A stretch of DNA of 64,000 bases from a bacterium C-53 (GCA_003612525.1 RAZD01000003.1:124001-188000), one strand, 5' to 3'; positions 45,376 through 54,549 are shown, counted from the stretch's first letter. Numbers and translations are program-made. Notes: generated by a model from the sequence alone, not told the origin.

Positions 45376-45396
45376 CAGGCGGCACAAAACCGCCTG
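45376..45396. terminator. Hairpin between convergent genes
   Basis: Stem CAGGCGG/CCGCCTG with a seven-base loop in the gap between the kinase and isomerase stops. T-runs are weak on both sides, so it may act as a shared terminator. Confidence 0.5.
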
Positions 45397-45408
45397 CCAC
45401 TCATAAAA

Positions 45409-46827
45409 TTATCTGGTTACAATATCCACCGGCACATTGAAAATCTTTGCCACTTTCAGGATCGTATCGATATGCCGGCCTGTCGCCGCTGCAAAGTGAT
45501 GCGTCGGCCCGCATTCACTCCAGCGGTTGACAAATTCCCGTGCCCCACAGGTGAAACGAGTCCTCATATTCGTATCTCCAAAGGAAAGAATCTTACCCTC
45601 CTCATTCACGCCTTCCGCCGCAATGAACTTAAAATGTCCATCCCCGTCCTGCGTGATGGCAAGATACGTAACCGGACCTGTATACGGATAGAACTGAGTC
45701 AGGTAACCGCCTCCCGTCTTTCCGTGGAATACCTTTACGATCTTCATAGTCGGCTTCCGATCGGATATATCCGCGTCTCCCGACCCGCTGTGCCCAATGA
45801 TCGCAATATCATCGTTGAAATCAATCGAATACATCTCGGCAAGCTGTCCGGTTCCGGAAATGGTTTTCAGAATGCTCATCGCCATCGCAACCTTCATATC
45901 GCCTTCCACCGCACAGGCAGTCCCCTGCTTAATCAGCATAGAAAATGCGGGGATAAGCATACTGTCAAGGACTCCTGCCTTGCCCTGCGCGAATCCGTCA
46001 TAGTGAGAAGCAATCAGCCCCAGTTTTTCATCCTTCACCCAATGCTCAAAGGCAACTACGTATTTTGCCATCTCCCATACTTCCTCGATGCTCCCGCCGC
46101 CTTCAATGTCAAATGTATCAAGAATATCCTGCGCCTTCACGCGGATTGCATCTTCATCCGTAATATCGTCCGCAATCGCCCACATCTTCTCCCAGTCAAA
46201 CTGCTTGGTGTACAGATTCATTCTTCTATACAGATTTGATTCGTCAATATAAAGATCCATCATGCCAGGATAAGGTCTTCCGATCTGCGCAATGTTCGTA
46301 TCCCGGAATCTCCTTCTGACCTGCGCCGCACGGCACCAATTTTCAATTTCCGCCTGAACGCCGGGATCCCCGCCCTCCACGACACCTGTAATCACCGCAT
46401 GTCTCTTTCCGAACCGTTCAAGATCAGCCACCATCTCGCCAACCGCACCGCAGGCATAACCTTCTCCAAGCCATGAAGCAATATCCGTATGATCATAATC
46501 AAGCGCTTTCAGCTTCTGCACATTGACAAGCACCACCGGCACATCCAGGTCCTTCACAGCCGGAAGCATATTGTAAGATGTGGCATAAGTCAAAAGCTGC
46601 ATAAATACAAGATCTACATCCGCCGCCCGGAATAAATCCCCGGCTGCCTGCGACTGCTCCTTTGTAGTCACCATTCCGCCGTCAATGATCTCCACGGTAT
46701 CCGGCATCGTCTTTTTAAACGCCTCATACTGCGCCTCAAATTCAGGCACAAGTGACGGAAACTGAGGCAGATAAGCGCCCAGCGCAATGGAAAATACACC
46801 TATTTTTGCTTTCGTATTTACTAACAT
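45409..46827 (-). CDS. AraA/FucI-type sugar isomerase, probably the L-rhamnose isomerase of this locus
   Basis: 472 residues, AraA-like length. The four metal ligands of L-arabinose isomerase can be matched: Glu308 in A-V-E-G-D, Glu331 in L-A-E-M-Y, His346 in I-I-G-H-S-G and His443 or His444 in G-P-T-H-H-F. The rest differs from true AraA. It directly precedes no arabinose genes; instead it follows rhamnulokinase by 17 bases in one transcript. I infer aldose-ketose isomerisation of L-rhamnose (or L-fucose) to the substrate of that kinase. Canonical RhaA has another sequence family and is absent. AGGAGG stands before the ATG. Confidence 0.82.
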   Translation of the reverse strand: MLVNTKAKIGVFSIALGAYLPQFPSLVPEFEAQYEAFKKTMPDTVEIIDGGMVTTKEQSQAAGDLFRAADVDLVFMQLLTYATSYNMLPAVKDLDVPVVLVNVQKLKALDYDHTDIASWLGEGYACGAVGEMVADLERFGKRHAVITGVVEGGDPGVQAEIENWCRAAQVRRRFRDTNIAQIGRPYPGMMDLYIDESNLYRRMNLYTKQFDWEKMWAIADDITDEDAIRVKAQDILDTFDIEGGGSIEEVWEMAKYVVAFEHWVKDEKLGLIASHYDGFAQGKAGVLDSMLIPAFSMLIKQGTACAVEGDMKVAMAMSILKTISGTGQLAEMYSIDFNDDIAIIGHSGSGDADISDRKPTMKIVKVFHGKTGGGYLTQFYPYTGPVTYLAITQDGDGHFKFIAAEGVNEEGKILSFGDTNMRTRFTCGAREFVNRWSECGPTHHFAAATGRHIDTILKVAKIFNVPVDIVTR

Positions 46828-46844
46828 ATTGAATCCTCCTAATT

Positions 46845-48242
46845 TTATTTATATTCTTTTAAGTCAAATGACTGCCTGATACATGCGCGCGCTTCTTTCA
46901 GATCTGCAAACACCCCGTCTCTTAACATCTGCACAGCAATATTTCCGATCGCCGTAGCTTCCACCGGACCGGCCACCACCCTTTTCCCCGTATACTTTGC
47001 AGTCAGTTCATTCAGATATCCCGCATTTGCACCGCCGCCCACCACATGTATCGTATCATATGTACTGCCCGTAACCGCTTCAATCTCGCGAACGGTTTCC
47101 CCATAACAGTATGCAAGGCTGTTATACACAACCGCCGAAATTTCTCCCACAGTTTCAGGCACGGGCTGGTCCGAATTCCGGCAGAAATCCTGCACCGCCT
47201 GAATCATACTCTTTGGAGCAAAGAAACTGCTGTCATTGCAATCCACAATGGACACAATATTCTCCCTTGACGCACGCTCACAGATTTCCGAAAAGGACAG
47301 ATCTTCTTTAAACTCCTTCTTTACTGACTGAATCATCCACAATCCCATAATATTTTTCAGGTAACGGAACCGATGGTCATATCCTCCCTCATTTGTGAAG
47401 TTCGCCTGCATACTCGACATCGTGCAATCTGCCTCCATACGCTCAATCCCCATCAGCGACCACGTCCCGGAACTGATATAGATCGCACGGTTACTGTCAG
47501 AGGGAACCGCCAGCACCGCCGAACCCGTATCATGCGTTGCGGGAAGCACCACCGTACAATCAAATCCAACTTCCTCCTGAATCTCTTTTGTAAAATTCCC
47601 CACAACCGTTCCGGGCATCGACACCGGCCGGAATATCTTTGAAGGATAGCCCAAACGCTCGATTAACTCATAATCCCAGTCATTCGTTTTCGGACTTACA
47701 AGCTGAGCGCTGGTAGCATTGGTGTACTCCATTTTCTTCACACCCGTCAACAAATAATGAAAATAGTCCGGTATCATCAACATTGACTCCGCTTTCTCAA
47801 GATACTCCGGATGCGTCTGTTTTACGGCCATCAGCTGATAGATCGTGTTGAAGATCTGCTTCTGAATTCCGGTTCTCGCATACAACTCCGTCTGTGGGAT
47901 TCTCTCATACACCTTTTCATCCATTCCCTCCGTACGACTGTCACGGTACCCTACCGTATCTCCCAGAATCCGTCCGTCCTGATCTAATAATACATAATCA
48001 ACCGCCCATGTATCGATTCCAACGGAATCCGGAATCCTACCTGATTCTTTACACTTCTTCAGTCCGTTCTTAATCTCTGAAAACAGATTTTCCACATCCC
48101 AGCAAAGTGTGCCGTTCCTGTCCTTCATCCCATTTGAAAACCGGTACACCTCCTCAAGCTGCATCTTCCCATCCACAAGCGACGCCAGCATATGCCGCCC
48201 GCTTGAAGCGCCTATGTCCACCGCCAAATAATATTTGCCCAT
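46845..48242 (-). CDS. rhaB: L-rhamnulokinase
   Basis: About 465 residues, FGGY kinase fold. D-I-G-A-S-S-G-R-H near the N-terminus, T-W-A-V-D-Y, H-D-T-G-S-A-V, G-T-W-S-L-M-G and V-V-G-G-G-A-N are typical of RhaB. It phosphorylates L-rhamnulose at C1. The ATG at 48242 follows GGGGAGGTG; the upstream extension of the frame lies in the promoter region. It is cotranscribed with the isomerase. Confidence 0.92.
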   Translation of the reverse strand: MGKYYLAVDIGASSGRHMLASLVDGKMQLEEVYRFSNGMKDRNGTLCWDVENLFSEIKNGLKKCKESGRIPDSVGIDTWAVDYVLLDQDGRILGDTVGYRDSRTEGMDEKVYERIPQTELYARTGIQKQIFNTIYQLMAVKQTHPEYLEKAESMLMIPDYFHYLLTGVKKMEYTNATSAQLVSPKTNDWDYELIERLGYPSKIFRPVSMPGTVVGNFTKEIQEEVGFDCTVVLPATHDTGSAVLAVPSDSNRAIYISSGTWSLMGIERMEADCTMSSMQANFTNEGGYDHRFRYLKNIMGLWMIQSVKKEFKEDLSFSEICERASRENIVSIVDCNDSSFFAPKSMIQAVQDFCRNSDQPVPETVGEISAVVYNSLAYCYGETVREIEAVTGSTYDTIHVVGGGANAGYLNELTAKYTGKRVVAGPVEATAIGNIAVQMLRDGVFADLKEARACIRQSFDLKEYK

Positions 48243-48276
48243 TCTGCACCTCCCCATATTTTTTGATTTCATTTTT

Positions 48277-48282
48277 ATTATA
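48277..48282 (-). promoter_or_regulatory. -10 box of the rhaB-isomerase promoter
   Basis: TATAAT on the minus strand, 35 bases before the rhaB start and just after the araC terminator. No good -35 is present, in keeping with activation by the AraC protein encoded upstream. Confidence 0.5.
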
Positions 48283-48297
48283 ATTGGGAAAAACGCA

Positions 48298-48334
48298 CAA
48301 AAAAAGGACGCCATTCGCCTAAAACAACGTCCTT
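48298..48334 (-). terminator. Terminator of the AraC-type regulator gene
   Basis: Stem AAGGACG/CGTCCTT followed on the minus strand by TTTTTTT. Confidence 0.8.
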
Positions 48335-48364
48335 ATTTGCATCTTTCTTCCCATAATGCCAACA

Positions 48365-49339
48365 TTAAATGTTACTTTTCCACAAATGCTGCCTGTATTC
48401 TTTCGGGCTCATGTGATTCCGTTCTTTAAATTCCCGATAAAAATAGCTAGTGTTATTATATCCTACAGAATCTATGATATCCGCAACCGGAAGCTTACTG
48501 TTAATCAGCAGATACATCGCCTGGCTCATCCGCTTGGCCTGAAGAAGTTCCTTGTAATTTCTCCCTGTGCGTTTCTTAATCTCCCGGCTCAGCCAGTATA
48601 CATCGTACCCCATCAGCTCAGCCAGCTCCTTCAGCGTTCCATCCTTATAATGTTCCTCTATGTAGCTTAACACGGTTCCAACCAGTTCTCTGTCAAAGCG
48701 GCGTGTCCCTGTTTCCATCTTATCCATATAATTTAAAAGCTGTAAAAGAAGCAGCCCCATTGTAATTTGATTACAACTCCGCTTATTCCCTATATTATAG
48801 AAAATCGTCCACACCATATTTTCCACAAGATTCTGAATCGGCAGAATATCCGCCACATGGAAATGAAGATATGAGATCTTCGTGTCTTTGCCGCACAGTG
48901 TCCCCGAAAGGAAATCCTTCAGACTGTTTTCCTCCGCTCCCATCATGGAAAATGCCACGTCAAAGAATTCCGGAAGGATAATAAAGTTAACCGCAATATC
49001 TTCCGCCTTTGCCGGCAGAATTTCCTGTTCGGAATACTGATTCAGAAACAGCAGATCACCTGTGTTCAATTCCACCCTGTCACCGTCAATATAATGCGTC
49101 GTCATCCCCTGACACATGTAGACAACCTCCACATAATTATGCCTGTGTTTTGGAAATTTTATGAACCGTGTATGTGGACGAATTTGAATCAGTTTTCCAT
49201 GCTGCAAAAGCTTCCTGCTGTCTACCACAAGCTCGCGCTCCTCCGTATAGAGCTGTTGGTCGATTGTCTGACGGCCGCTCAATATATTCTGTTCTTCTTC
49301 CGTAATCACGGACAATGCTTTGATCAGCTCATGATGCAT
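48365..49339 (-). CDS. AraC-family regulator with N-terminal cupin domain
   Basis: 324 residues. A cupin-like ligand domain (about 60-150, with H-R-H-N-Y-V-E-V-V-Y) and two C-terminal AraC helix-turn-helix motifs ending V-G-Y-N-N-T-S-Y-F-Y-R-E-F. It is encoded just upstream of rhaB but separated by a terminator, so it is probably a RhaR/RhaS-like activator of the catabolic pair. AGGAGG precedes the ATG. Confidence 0.9.
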   Translation of the reverse strand: MHHELIKALSVITEEEQNILSGRQTIDQQLYTEERELVVDSRKLLQHGKLIQIRPHTRFIKFPKHRHNYVEVVYMCQGMTTHYIDGDRVELNTGDLLFLNQYSEQEILPAKAEDIAVNFIILPEFFDVAFSMMGAEENSLKDFLSGTLCGKDTKISYLHFHVADILPIQNLVENMVWTIFYNIGNKRSCNQITMGLLLLQLLNYMDKMETGTRRFDRELVGTVLSYIEEHYKDGTLKELAELMGYDVYWLSREIKKRTGRNYKELLQAKRMSQAMYLLINSKLPVADIIDSVGYNNTSYFYREFKERNHMSPKEYRQHLWKSNI

Positions 49340-49361
49340 CTCTCATCCTCCTGTGTATTCT

Positions 49362-49390
49362 ATCGTATTTCATTCGAAATCATATGTCAA
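49362..49390 (-). promoter_or_regulatory. Promoter of the AraC-type regulator gene
   Basis: TTGACA (49385-49390), a 17-base spacer and TACGAT (49362-49367) on the minus strand. Confidence 0.6.
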
Positions 49391-49416
49391 TCGAAAGGAT
49401 CTCAAAATACCTCTGA

Positions 49417-49458
49417 CAAAAAAGAACTGCTGTGCAGCCGCACAACAGTTCCTTTTTC
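49417..49458 (-). terminator. Terminator of the spore protein gene
   Basis: Stem GGAACTG-TGTGCGGC pairing across a short loop, followed on the minus strand by TTTTTT. Confidence 0.85.
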
Positions 49459-49470
49459 ACATATTCTTTA

Positions 49471-49659
49471 TTATTTCATCTGTTCTTCCTGACGAGCGAT
49501 CATTCTCTTAACCATTTCGCCGCCGATGCTTCCGGCTTCCCTGGATGTTAAATCACCATTGTAGCCATCCTTTAAGTTTACACCAAGTTCAGACGCTACC
49601 TCTGTCTTAAAACGATCCATAGCAGCTTTTGCTTCTTTTTTCTGAGATGTGTTAGACAT
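49471..49659 (-). CDS. Alpha/beta-type small acid-soluble spore protein
   Basis: 62 residues. The two SASP signatures are clear: F-K-T-E-V-A-S-E-L-G-V near the N-terminus, with the germination protease site region, and L-T-S-R-E-A-G-S-I-G-G-E-M-V-K-R-M. These proteins coat and protect DNA in dormant spores. Strong CGGAGG site. It shows that the organism forms spores. Confidence 0.96.
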   Translation of the reverse strand: MSNTSQKKEAKAAMDRFKTEVASELGVNLKDGYNGDLTSREAGSIGGEMVKRMIARQEEQMK

Positions 49660-49700
49660 ATCTTTGTACCTCCGTAAATACTTTTTTTCTGTGTTTTTTC

Positions 49701-49724
49701 AGATAAGTTTTTTGTGACTTATCT
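49701..49724 (-). other. Leader hairpin of the spore protein mRNA
   Basis: Perfect 8-bp stem AGATAAGT/ACTTATCT with an 8-base loop in the 5' leader, between the promoter and ribosome site. Confidence 0.45.
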
Positions 49725-49730
49725 TGTTCT

Positions 49731-49760
49731 TAGTATGAACGGATTCTTATTTCTTATGTT
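49731..49760 (-). promoter_or_regulatory. Sigma-G-like promoter of the spore protein gene
   Basis: CATACTA (49731-49737) on the minus strand equals the sigma-G -10 consensus; a 17-base spacer leads to ACATA (49755-49759), close to sigma-G -35 boxes. Confidence 0.65.
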
Positions 49761-49775
49761 GGTATTTTTTTGTAA

Positions 49776-50558
49776 TTAATATGGCCTGTTCCAGTCATTT
49801 GGCATGGTATCGCTGCCGAAACCTTTTAACTCATACGTATTCGACACGCCGTTTATGAGCACCTTTTCCCTCAGAACCGCATAAAGCTCCGCATTCGTAT
49901 GCTGCATATACGGCGCCACATAAAAAATTAATGCAAGGCCGCAGGTAACTGCGCCAAGTAAACACCACAAAATAAATGAAAGGTCAAGAATAAATGCATT
50001 CCATTTCTCACCGTCCATCATCTCTCTGCTGAGCCGGAACGCATCCTGATGGCTGATCTCCGGATTTTCCGCCATAATATACGGTATCATACGGTATTCA
50101 TAACTCTTAATGATACCCGGAACAACGAGCAGAAGAGACCAAAGCCATGTGAAAAGTCCCTTTAAGACCATTGTTATAATAATATTCATATAATTATTTT
50201 TAAATGCATATCCCAGACAGCCCACAGAAGACTTCTGTTCGCGGCTCTCCATAAAATACCGCATCGCACCGACTTCCAGCGGATTCATCACAAAGATCCG
50301 AAGTACCAGTCCGATTACCGAAGCTCCGATCACAATCGCCGCAACCACCGCCAGTATCGCAAGAAGCTGGCCTGACGTCAACTGATCTAATGTATGTTCG
50401 AGTCCCTCTGTATAAGAATTGCCAGAAGAACCGGCGCTTCCGGCGCGCCCTCCAAACCCGCCAAGCGCACTCAAAATAAAACATACCAGCACAGAGCTCC
50501 AATACGTTGTATTTAAAACATTTTTTGCCTTCCTCTTAAGCTCACTTCTCTCCCACAT
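49776..50558 (-). CDS. DUF975 family integral membrane protein
   Basis: 260 residues. R-S-E-L-K-R-K-A-K near the start and an N-x-x-Y-W-S-S motif are typical of DUF975; about five to six helices follow, with a Gly/Ser-rich insertion near 35-50. Members are common in Clostridia and of unknown function. CAGGAGG precedes the ATG. Confidence 0.85.
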   Translation of the reverse strand: MWERSELKRKAKNVLNTTYWSSVLVCFILSALGGFGGRAGSAGSSGNSYTEGLEHTLDQLTSGQLLAILAVVAAIVIGASVIGLVLRIFVMNPLEVGAMRYFMESREQKSSVGCLGYAFKNNYMNIIITMVLKGLFTWLWSLLLVVPGIIKSYEYRMIPYIMAENPEISHQDAFRLSREMMDGEKWNAFILDLSFILWCLLGAVTCGLALIFYVAPYMQHTNAELYAVLREKVLINGVSNTYELKGFGSDTMPNDWNRPY

Positions 50559-50610
50559 AACTTTCCTCCTGTTTTTTATATCCTAATGCAGGCGGATAAC
50601 GCTCCGTCTG

Positions 50611-51162
50611 TCACTGCCTGTATACAATTTTTCCAAGCACTTCCTCCGCGCTGTCCTTTCCTGCCGTCTTCTCAAGAATCGCTGCTGCAAACATAACAGA
50701 TGTTCCCATTCCGCGTGACGTAATCACATTGCCATCTGTCTCCGCCTCCCGGAAAGACACTTCCGCTCCGAGAAGCTTTTCTTCATAACCGGGAAAACAG
50801 CAGGCACGTTTCCCCTTCAGAAGTCCAAGTTCACCCAGTATACTTGGAGCCGCGCAGATTGCCGCAACCGTTTTGCCCTGCTCAAAATGTTTTTTCACAA
50901 GAGACATCAGTTTCTCGCATCCGGCAAGATTTAATGTCCCCGGCATCCCGCCCGGAAGTGCCAGTACGTCTATGGTATCATAATCCACATCTTCAAAAAC
51001 CGCATCTGTCTCCACTGTCACCTTATGAGAACTTGTCACTCTTTTTTCACCGGTGATTGAAACCGTGAAAATCTCTTCCCCGGCTCTTCGCAGCATATCC
51101 ACTACGGTAAGCGCCTCAATTGTCTCAAACCCATCTGCCAAAAATATACATGTTCTACTCAT
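50611..51162 (-). CDS. DJ-1/PfpI family protein
   Basis: 183 residues. The nucleophile Cys103 in A-A-I-C-A-A-P-S and Glu16 in F-E-T-I-E are the DJ-1 pair; L-P-G-G-M-P-G is the oxyanion loop. Members act as deglycases, amidases or oxidative stress chaperones; the exact role is open. GGAGAG site before the ATG. Confidence 0.92.
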   Translation of the reverse strand: MSRTCIFLADGFETIEALTVVDMLRRAGEEIFTVSITGEKRVTSSHKVTVETDAVFEDVDYDTIDVLALPGGMPGTLNLAGCEKLMSLVKKHFEQGKTVAAICAAPSILGELGLLKGKRACCFPGYEEKLLGAEVSFREAETDGNVITSRGMGTSVMFAAAILEKTAGKDSAEEVLGKIVYRQ

Positions 51163-51230
51163 GCTTTCTCTCCATTCCGACTTTATCGTCTGTTTTACTT
51201 ACCCAATAGTATAACTCATTTATTTTTATA

Positions 51231-51260
51231 TTGCATCTTTTTCTTTGCAAGATGTAAAAT
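51231..51260 (+). promoter_or_regulatory. Possible promoter of the CYTH gene
   Basis: TTGCAT (51231-51236), an 18-base spacer and TAAAAT (51255-51260). Confidence 0.4.
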
Positions 51261-51304
51261 AGGAATCAGATTTGAACTATTCATATGAAAGGACACCGTT
51301 TATT

Positions 51305-51781
51305 ATGCAAAATAAGGAAATTGAACGAAAATTTTTAATAAAGGAACTGCCGCAAAATCTCGAAAAGTACCGCTGCCGCAAAATCGAACAGGCCTACCTT
51401 TGCACGAATCCCGTCGTGCGCATCCGCCGGCAGGATGACGACTATTATCTGACTTACAAGGGACAGGGACTCATGGTCCGCGAAGAATACAACCTCCCTC
51501 TCACTCAGGAAGCCTATGAACACTTAAAAGAGAAAGCAGACGGAATTATTCTTTCCAAGACACGATTCCTGATTCCACTGTCCGACCACCTTACAGTCGA
51601 ACTTGACTTATTTGACAAACCATTTGAATCCCTGATTCTCGCCGAAGTGGAATTTCCGTCGGAAGAAGCGGCAAATTCATTTGAGATGCCGCACTGGTTT
51701 GATAAAGATGTCACATCTGACCTGCGCTATCACAACTCAAACATGAGCCGCTGCCGGGAACCTGAAACATATCTGACATGA
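51305..51781 (+). CDS. CYTH-domain phosphatase-like protein
   Basis: 158 residues. The ExExK signature is E-I-E-R-K near the N-terminus; R-I-R-R and L-T-Y-K supply the phosphate-binding basic residues, with acidic metal ligands in V-E-L-D-L-F and A-E-V-E-F. CYTH enzymes hydrolyse triphosphates (thiamine triphosphate or inorganic tripolyphosphate) or act as adenylate cyclases. The ATG at 51305 begins the fold; AAAGGA is about 12 bases upstream. Confidence 0.88.
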   Translation: MQNKEIERKFLIKELPQNLEKYRCRKIEQAYLCTNPVVRIRRQDDDYYLTYKGQGLMVREEYNLPLTQEAYEHLKEKADGIILSKTRFLIPLSDHLTVELDLFDKPFESLILAEVEFPSEEAANSFEMPHWFDKDVTSDLRYHNSNMSRCREPETYLT

Positions 51782-51859
51782 CAAAACAGGCACCAGCCAT
51801 ACGCCAATACCTGTTTCACCTGTTCCTTCTGTATCATCCGGTTATGCAAAAACGATTGC

Positions 51860-52891
51860 TCAAATCGCTTTCGTCGATTCGCGCACCAGCAGTTCCCCTT
51901 CAAAAACCATATGCTGATGCTCCGCTCTTCCCGCAATAAGATCGAACAGAAGCGTCGTCGTTTCTTTCGCCATCAAAGCTGCCGGCTGTCTCAAAGTCGT
52001 AAGGGACGGTGTGATATACTTCCCGATCTTCACACCGTCAAATCCGGCAAGTGAAATGTCATCCGGCACTTTAAGCCCTGCTTCCGCAAGCGCTTTACCC
52101 GCTCCGATTGCCATGATATCGGAAATAACATAAATTGCCGTACACGGAATTTTCTTTTCCAGAAATTCCTTTGTTACCATATACCCGTTTTCCAGTGAAT
52201 AATCTTCAATATCAGGTTTCATCTCAAGCATCAAATCTTCCCTGACCGGAATACCGTTATCGCGCAGGGCCCTCTTGTACCCGTCAAGACGAAGCTTTCC
52301 GATTGATACATCCGTCGTCTTAGCACAGATAACCGCAATATCGCGGTGTCCGCTTTGAATCAGATAATCCACCATTTTATAACTTTCCTTCTCATCATTC
52401 ACAGATATGGATGAGTAGGTATTCTTACTGTAGCTGCTTGGCTGTGCCCCAACTGTGCTCAATACAAACGGAACATTCAACTGAGCCAGCTTTTCCTCGC
52501 TGTGGATAAAATATCCGCCCAGGAAAATAATTCCCCGAAGCCGTTTCTCCTTCACAAGTTCCAGCGCTGCGTCCACTTCGTCCTCGCTGAATTCCACATG
52601 CTGAAGAACGAGGGTATATTTCTTTCTCTTTATCTCTTCCTCCATGAGTCTGATCATCTCACTGAAAAAGGAGTTATCAATACCCTTTACCAGAACCGCG
52701 ATTGCTCTTGCATCCTGGCGTTTTAAATTGCGGGCGCTGTTATTCGGAATATAGTTATGCTCTTTGATCACCTTCATAACCATTTCTTTTGTTTCAGGAT
52801 TTATGTCAGGATGATTATTGATCGCTCTCGATACAGTGCTCACTCCCACACCGCAGATTCTTGCGACATCCTTAATTGTTACTTCCTCCAT
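51860..52891 (-). CDS. LacI-family transcriptional regulator (maltodextrin type)
   Basis: About 343 residues. N-terminal helix-turn-helix T-I-K-D-V-A-R-I-C-G-V-G-V-S-T-V-S-R and hinge R-N-L-K, followed by a periplasmic-binding-like effector domain. The ATG at 52891 is preferred over a TTG at 52900. It follows malQ after a terminator in the same direction and probably acts on the operator array at 57865-57902. Confidence 0.92.
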   Translation of the reverse strand: MEEVTIKDVARICGVGVSTVSRAINNHPDINPETKEMVMKVIKEHNYIPNNSARNLKRQDARAIAVLVKGIDNSFFSEMIRLMEEEIKRKKYTLVLQHVEFSEDEVDAALELVKEKRLRGIIFLGGYFIHSEEKLAQLNVPFVLSTVGAQPSSYSKNTYSSISVNDEKESYKMVDYLIQSGHRDIAVICAKTTDVSIGKLRLDGYKRALRDNGIPVREDLMLEMKPDIEDYSLENGYMVTKEFLEKKIPCTAIYVISDIMAIGAGKALAEAGLKVPDDISLAGFDGVKIGKYITPSLTTLRQPAALMAKETTTLLFDLIAGRAEHQHMVFEGELLVRESTKAI

Positions 52892-52945
52892 AGGAATCAA
52901 ACCTTTCCAGAACTATACAGCCAGAATTCATCTTAAAATCACAAA

Positions 52946-52967
52946 GAATGCCCTGAAAAGGGCATTC
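52946..52967 (-). terminator. Terminator of the mal operon after malQ
   Basis: Perfect 9-bp stem GAATGCCCT/AGGGCATTC with a four-base loop and a T-rich tail on the minus strand. Confidence 0.8.
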
Positions 52968-53064
52968 CTCGGTATAAAACCCCGGAAGTTCTCAGGCAGC
53001 ATCGCTTAAGACACCTAAAGTTTCCGGACATCCCGCCCTTCTCAGAACGCCCGTCAAGCTTTAC

Positions 53065-54549
53065 TCACCTTAACCTTCCATATAATTTTGTCATTTCCCG
53101 AATCCGCACTGCAAGCTCCTGCGTAAAATCTCCGTTCTTCATACGCCACTTCCAGTTATCCCCTAAAGTGGACGGCGTATTAATACGGGCCTGTGATCCG
53201 AGTCCCAGATAATCCTGTATAGGAATGATCGCCGTATCTGCCACACTCGCCATAGCCGCACGTATAAAATCCCAGTGCACGCCTTCCTTGCCGCGTCTTT
53301 GCAGATTTAAATACTTTCTGCAGAACTGCTTATCTCTTCTGGCAAAAGTCTGATACCATCCTTCCACCGTATCATTGTCATGTGTTCCTGTATATACAAC
53401 ACAATTATTGATATAATTGTGCGGCAGATAATCACTTTCTTCCCTGGAATCAAAAGCAAACTGTAATACCTTCATTCCCGGGTATCCGGACCGTTTTAAT
53501 AATTTTAACACAGAAGGCGTCAAAAATCCAAGATCTTCGGCAATAACTTCTTTTTTTCCTAATTTTTCTTTCATAACTCTGAAGATATCATATCCCGGTC
53601 CCTGTTCCCATGTACCATTTTCAGCGGTCGGATTTCCGTAAGGAATCGAGTAATACTCATCAAACCCTCTGAAATGATCGATTCTCACCACATCATATCT
53701 CTGAAAACAGGACTCAAGCCGTCTCATCCACCATTCATAGCCGCTTTCTCTGTGATAATCCCAGCGATAGAGAGGATTTCCCCAAAGCTGCCCCGTCGCC
53801 GAAAATGCATCCGGCGGACATCCGGCCACAGCAACCGGATTACACTCCTCATCAAATTGAAACAATTCAGGATTCGCCCACGTATCCGAACTGTCAAATG
53901 CTACATAAATGGGAATATCCCCTATTATTTTTATCCCTTTCCCATTCACGTACGATTTCAGCTTCTCCCACTGCACATGAAACATATATTGCTGAAACTG
54001 ATAAAACTCCACCTCATTGCGAAACTTATTCCTGTAAGCGTCAAGCGCCTCCGGCTTGCGACGCTTAATATCATCATCCCATTCCACCCAGCAAACATGA
54101 TCAAATGATGCCTTGACTGCCATATAGAGTGCATAATCGTCAAGCCAGTATGCATTTTCCTTCACAAATGCCTGAAATGATGCATCCTGATCTATGTGAC
54201 TGTTCTGAAACGCTTTCCTTAGCAGAAGAAACCTGCTCTTATAAATCTTCTCATAATCAATGTACTGCTCATTGTCGCCAAAGTCATATGCATCGCAATC
54301 TTCTTTCGTCACATATCCCCGCGCAACAAGATCTTCCAGATCGATAAAATAGGGGTTTCCCGCAAATGTGGAGAAGGACTGATACGGCGAATCTCCATAA
54401 CCGGTCGGTCCCAGAGGCAATATCTGCCAATAAGATTGCCCCGCCTCCTCAAGACGGTCTGCAAACTCATATGCCTCCTTCGAAAAGGAACCGATTCCAT
54501 ATGCAGACGGCAGACTTGCTATCGGCATTAAAATCCCGCTCTTTCTCAT
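53065..54549 (-). CDS. malQ: 4-alpha-glucanotransferase (amylomaltase)
   Basis: About 494 residues, GH77 length. Catalytic Asp in V-R-I-D-H-F-R-G, acid/base Glu in A-E-D-L-G-F and third Asp in G-T-H-D-N-D-T. It rearranges maltodextrins into longer chains plus glucose, giving substrates for GlgP. The ATG at 54549 has AAAGGAG 11 bases upstream. Last gene of the mal transport operon. Confidence 0.95.
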   Translation of the reverse strand: MRKSGILMPIASLPSAYGIGSFSKEAYEFADRLEEAGQSYWQILPLGPTGYGDSPYQSFSTFAGNPYFIDLEDLVARGYVTKEDCDAYDFGDNEQYIDYEKIYKSRFLLLRKAFQNSHIDQDASFQAFVKENAYWLDDYALYMAVKASFDHVCWVEWDDDIKRRKPEALDAYRNKFRNEVEFYQFQQYMFHVQWEKLKSYVNGKGIKIIGDIPIYVAFDSSDTWANPELFQFDEECNPVAVAGCPPDAFSATGQLWGNPLYRWDYHRESGYEWWMRRLESCFQRYDVVRIDHFRGFDEYYSIPYGNPTAENGTWEQGPGYDIFRVMKEKLGKKEVIAEDLGFLTPSVLKLLKRSGYPGMKVLQFAFDSREESDYLPHNYINNCVVYTGTHDNDTVEGWYQTFARRDKQFCRKYLNLQRRGKEGVHWDFIRAAMASVADTAIIPIQDYLGLGSQARINTPSTLGDNWKWRMKNGDFTQELAVRIREMTKLYGRLR

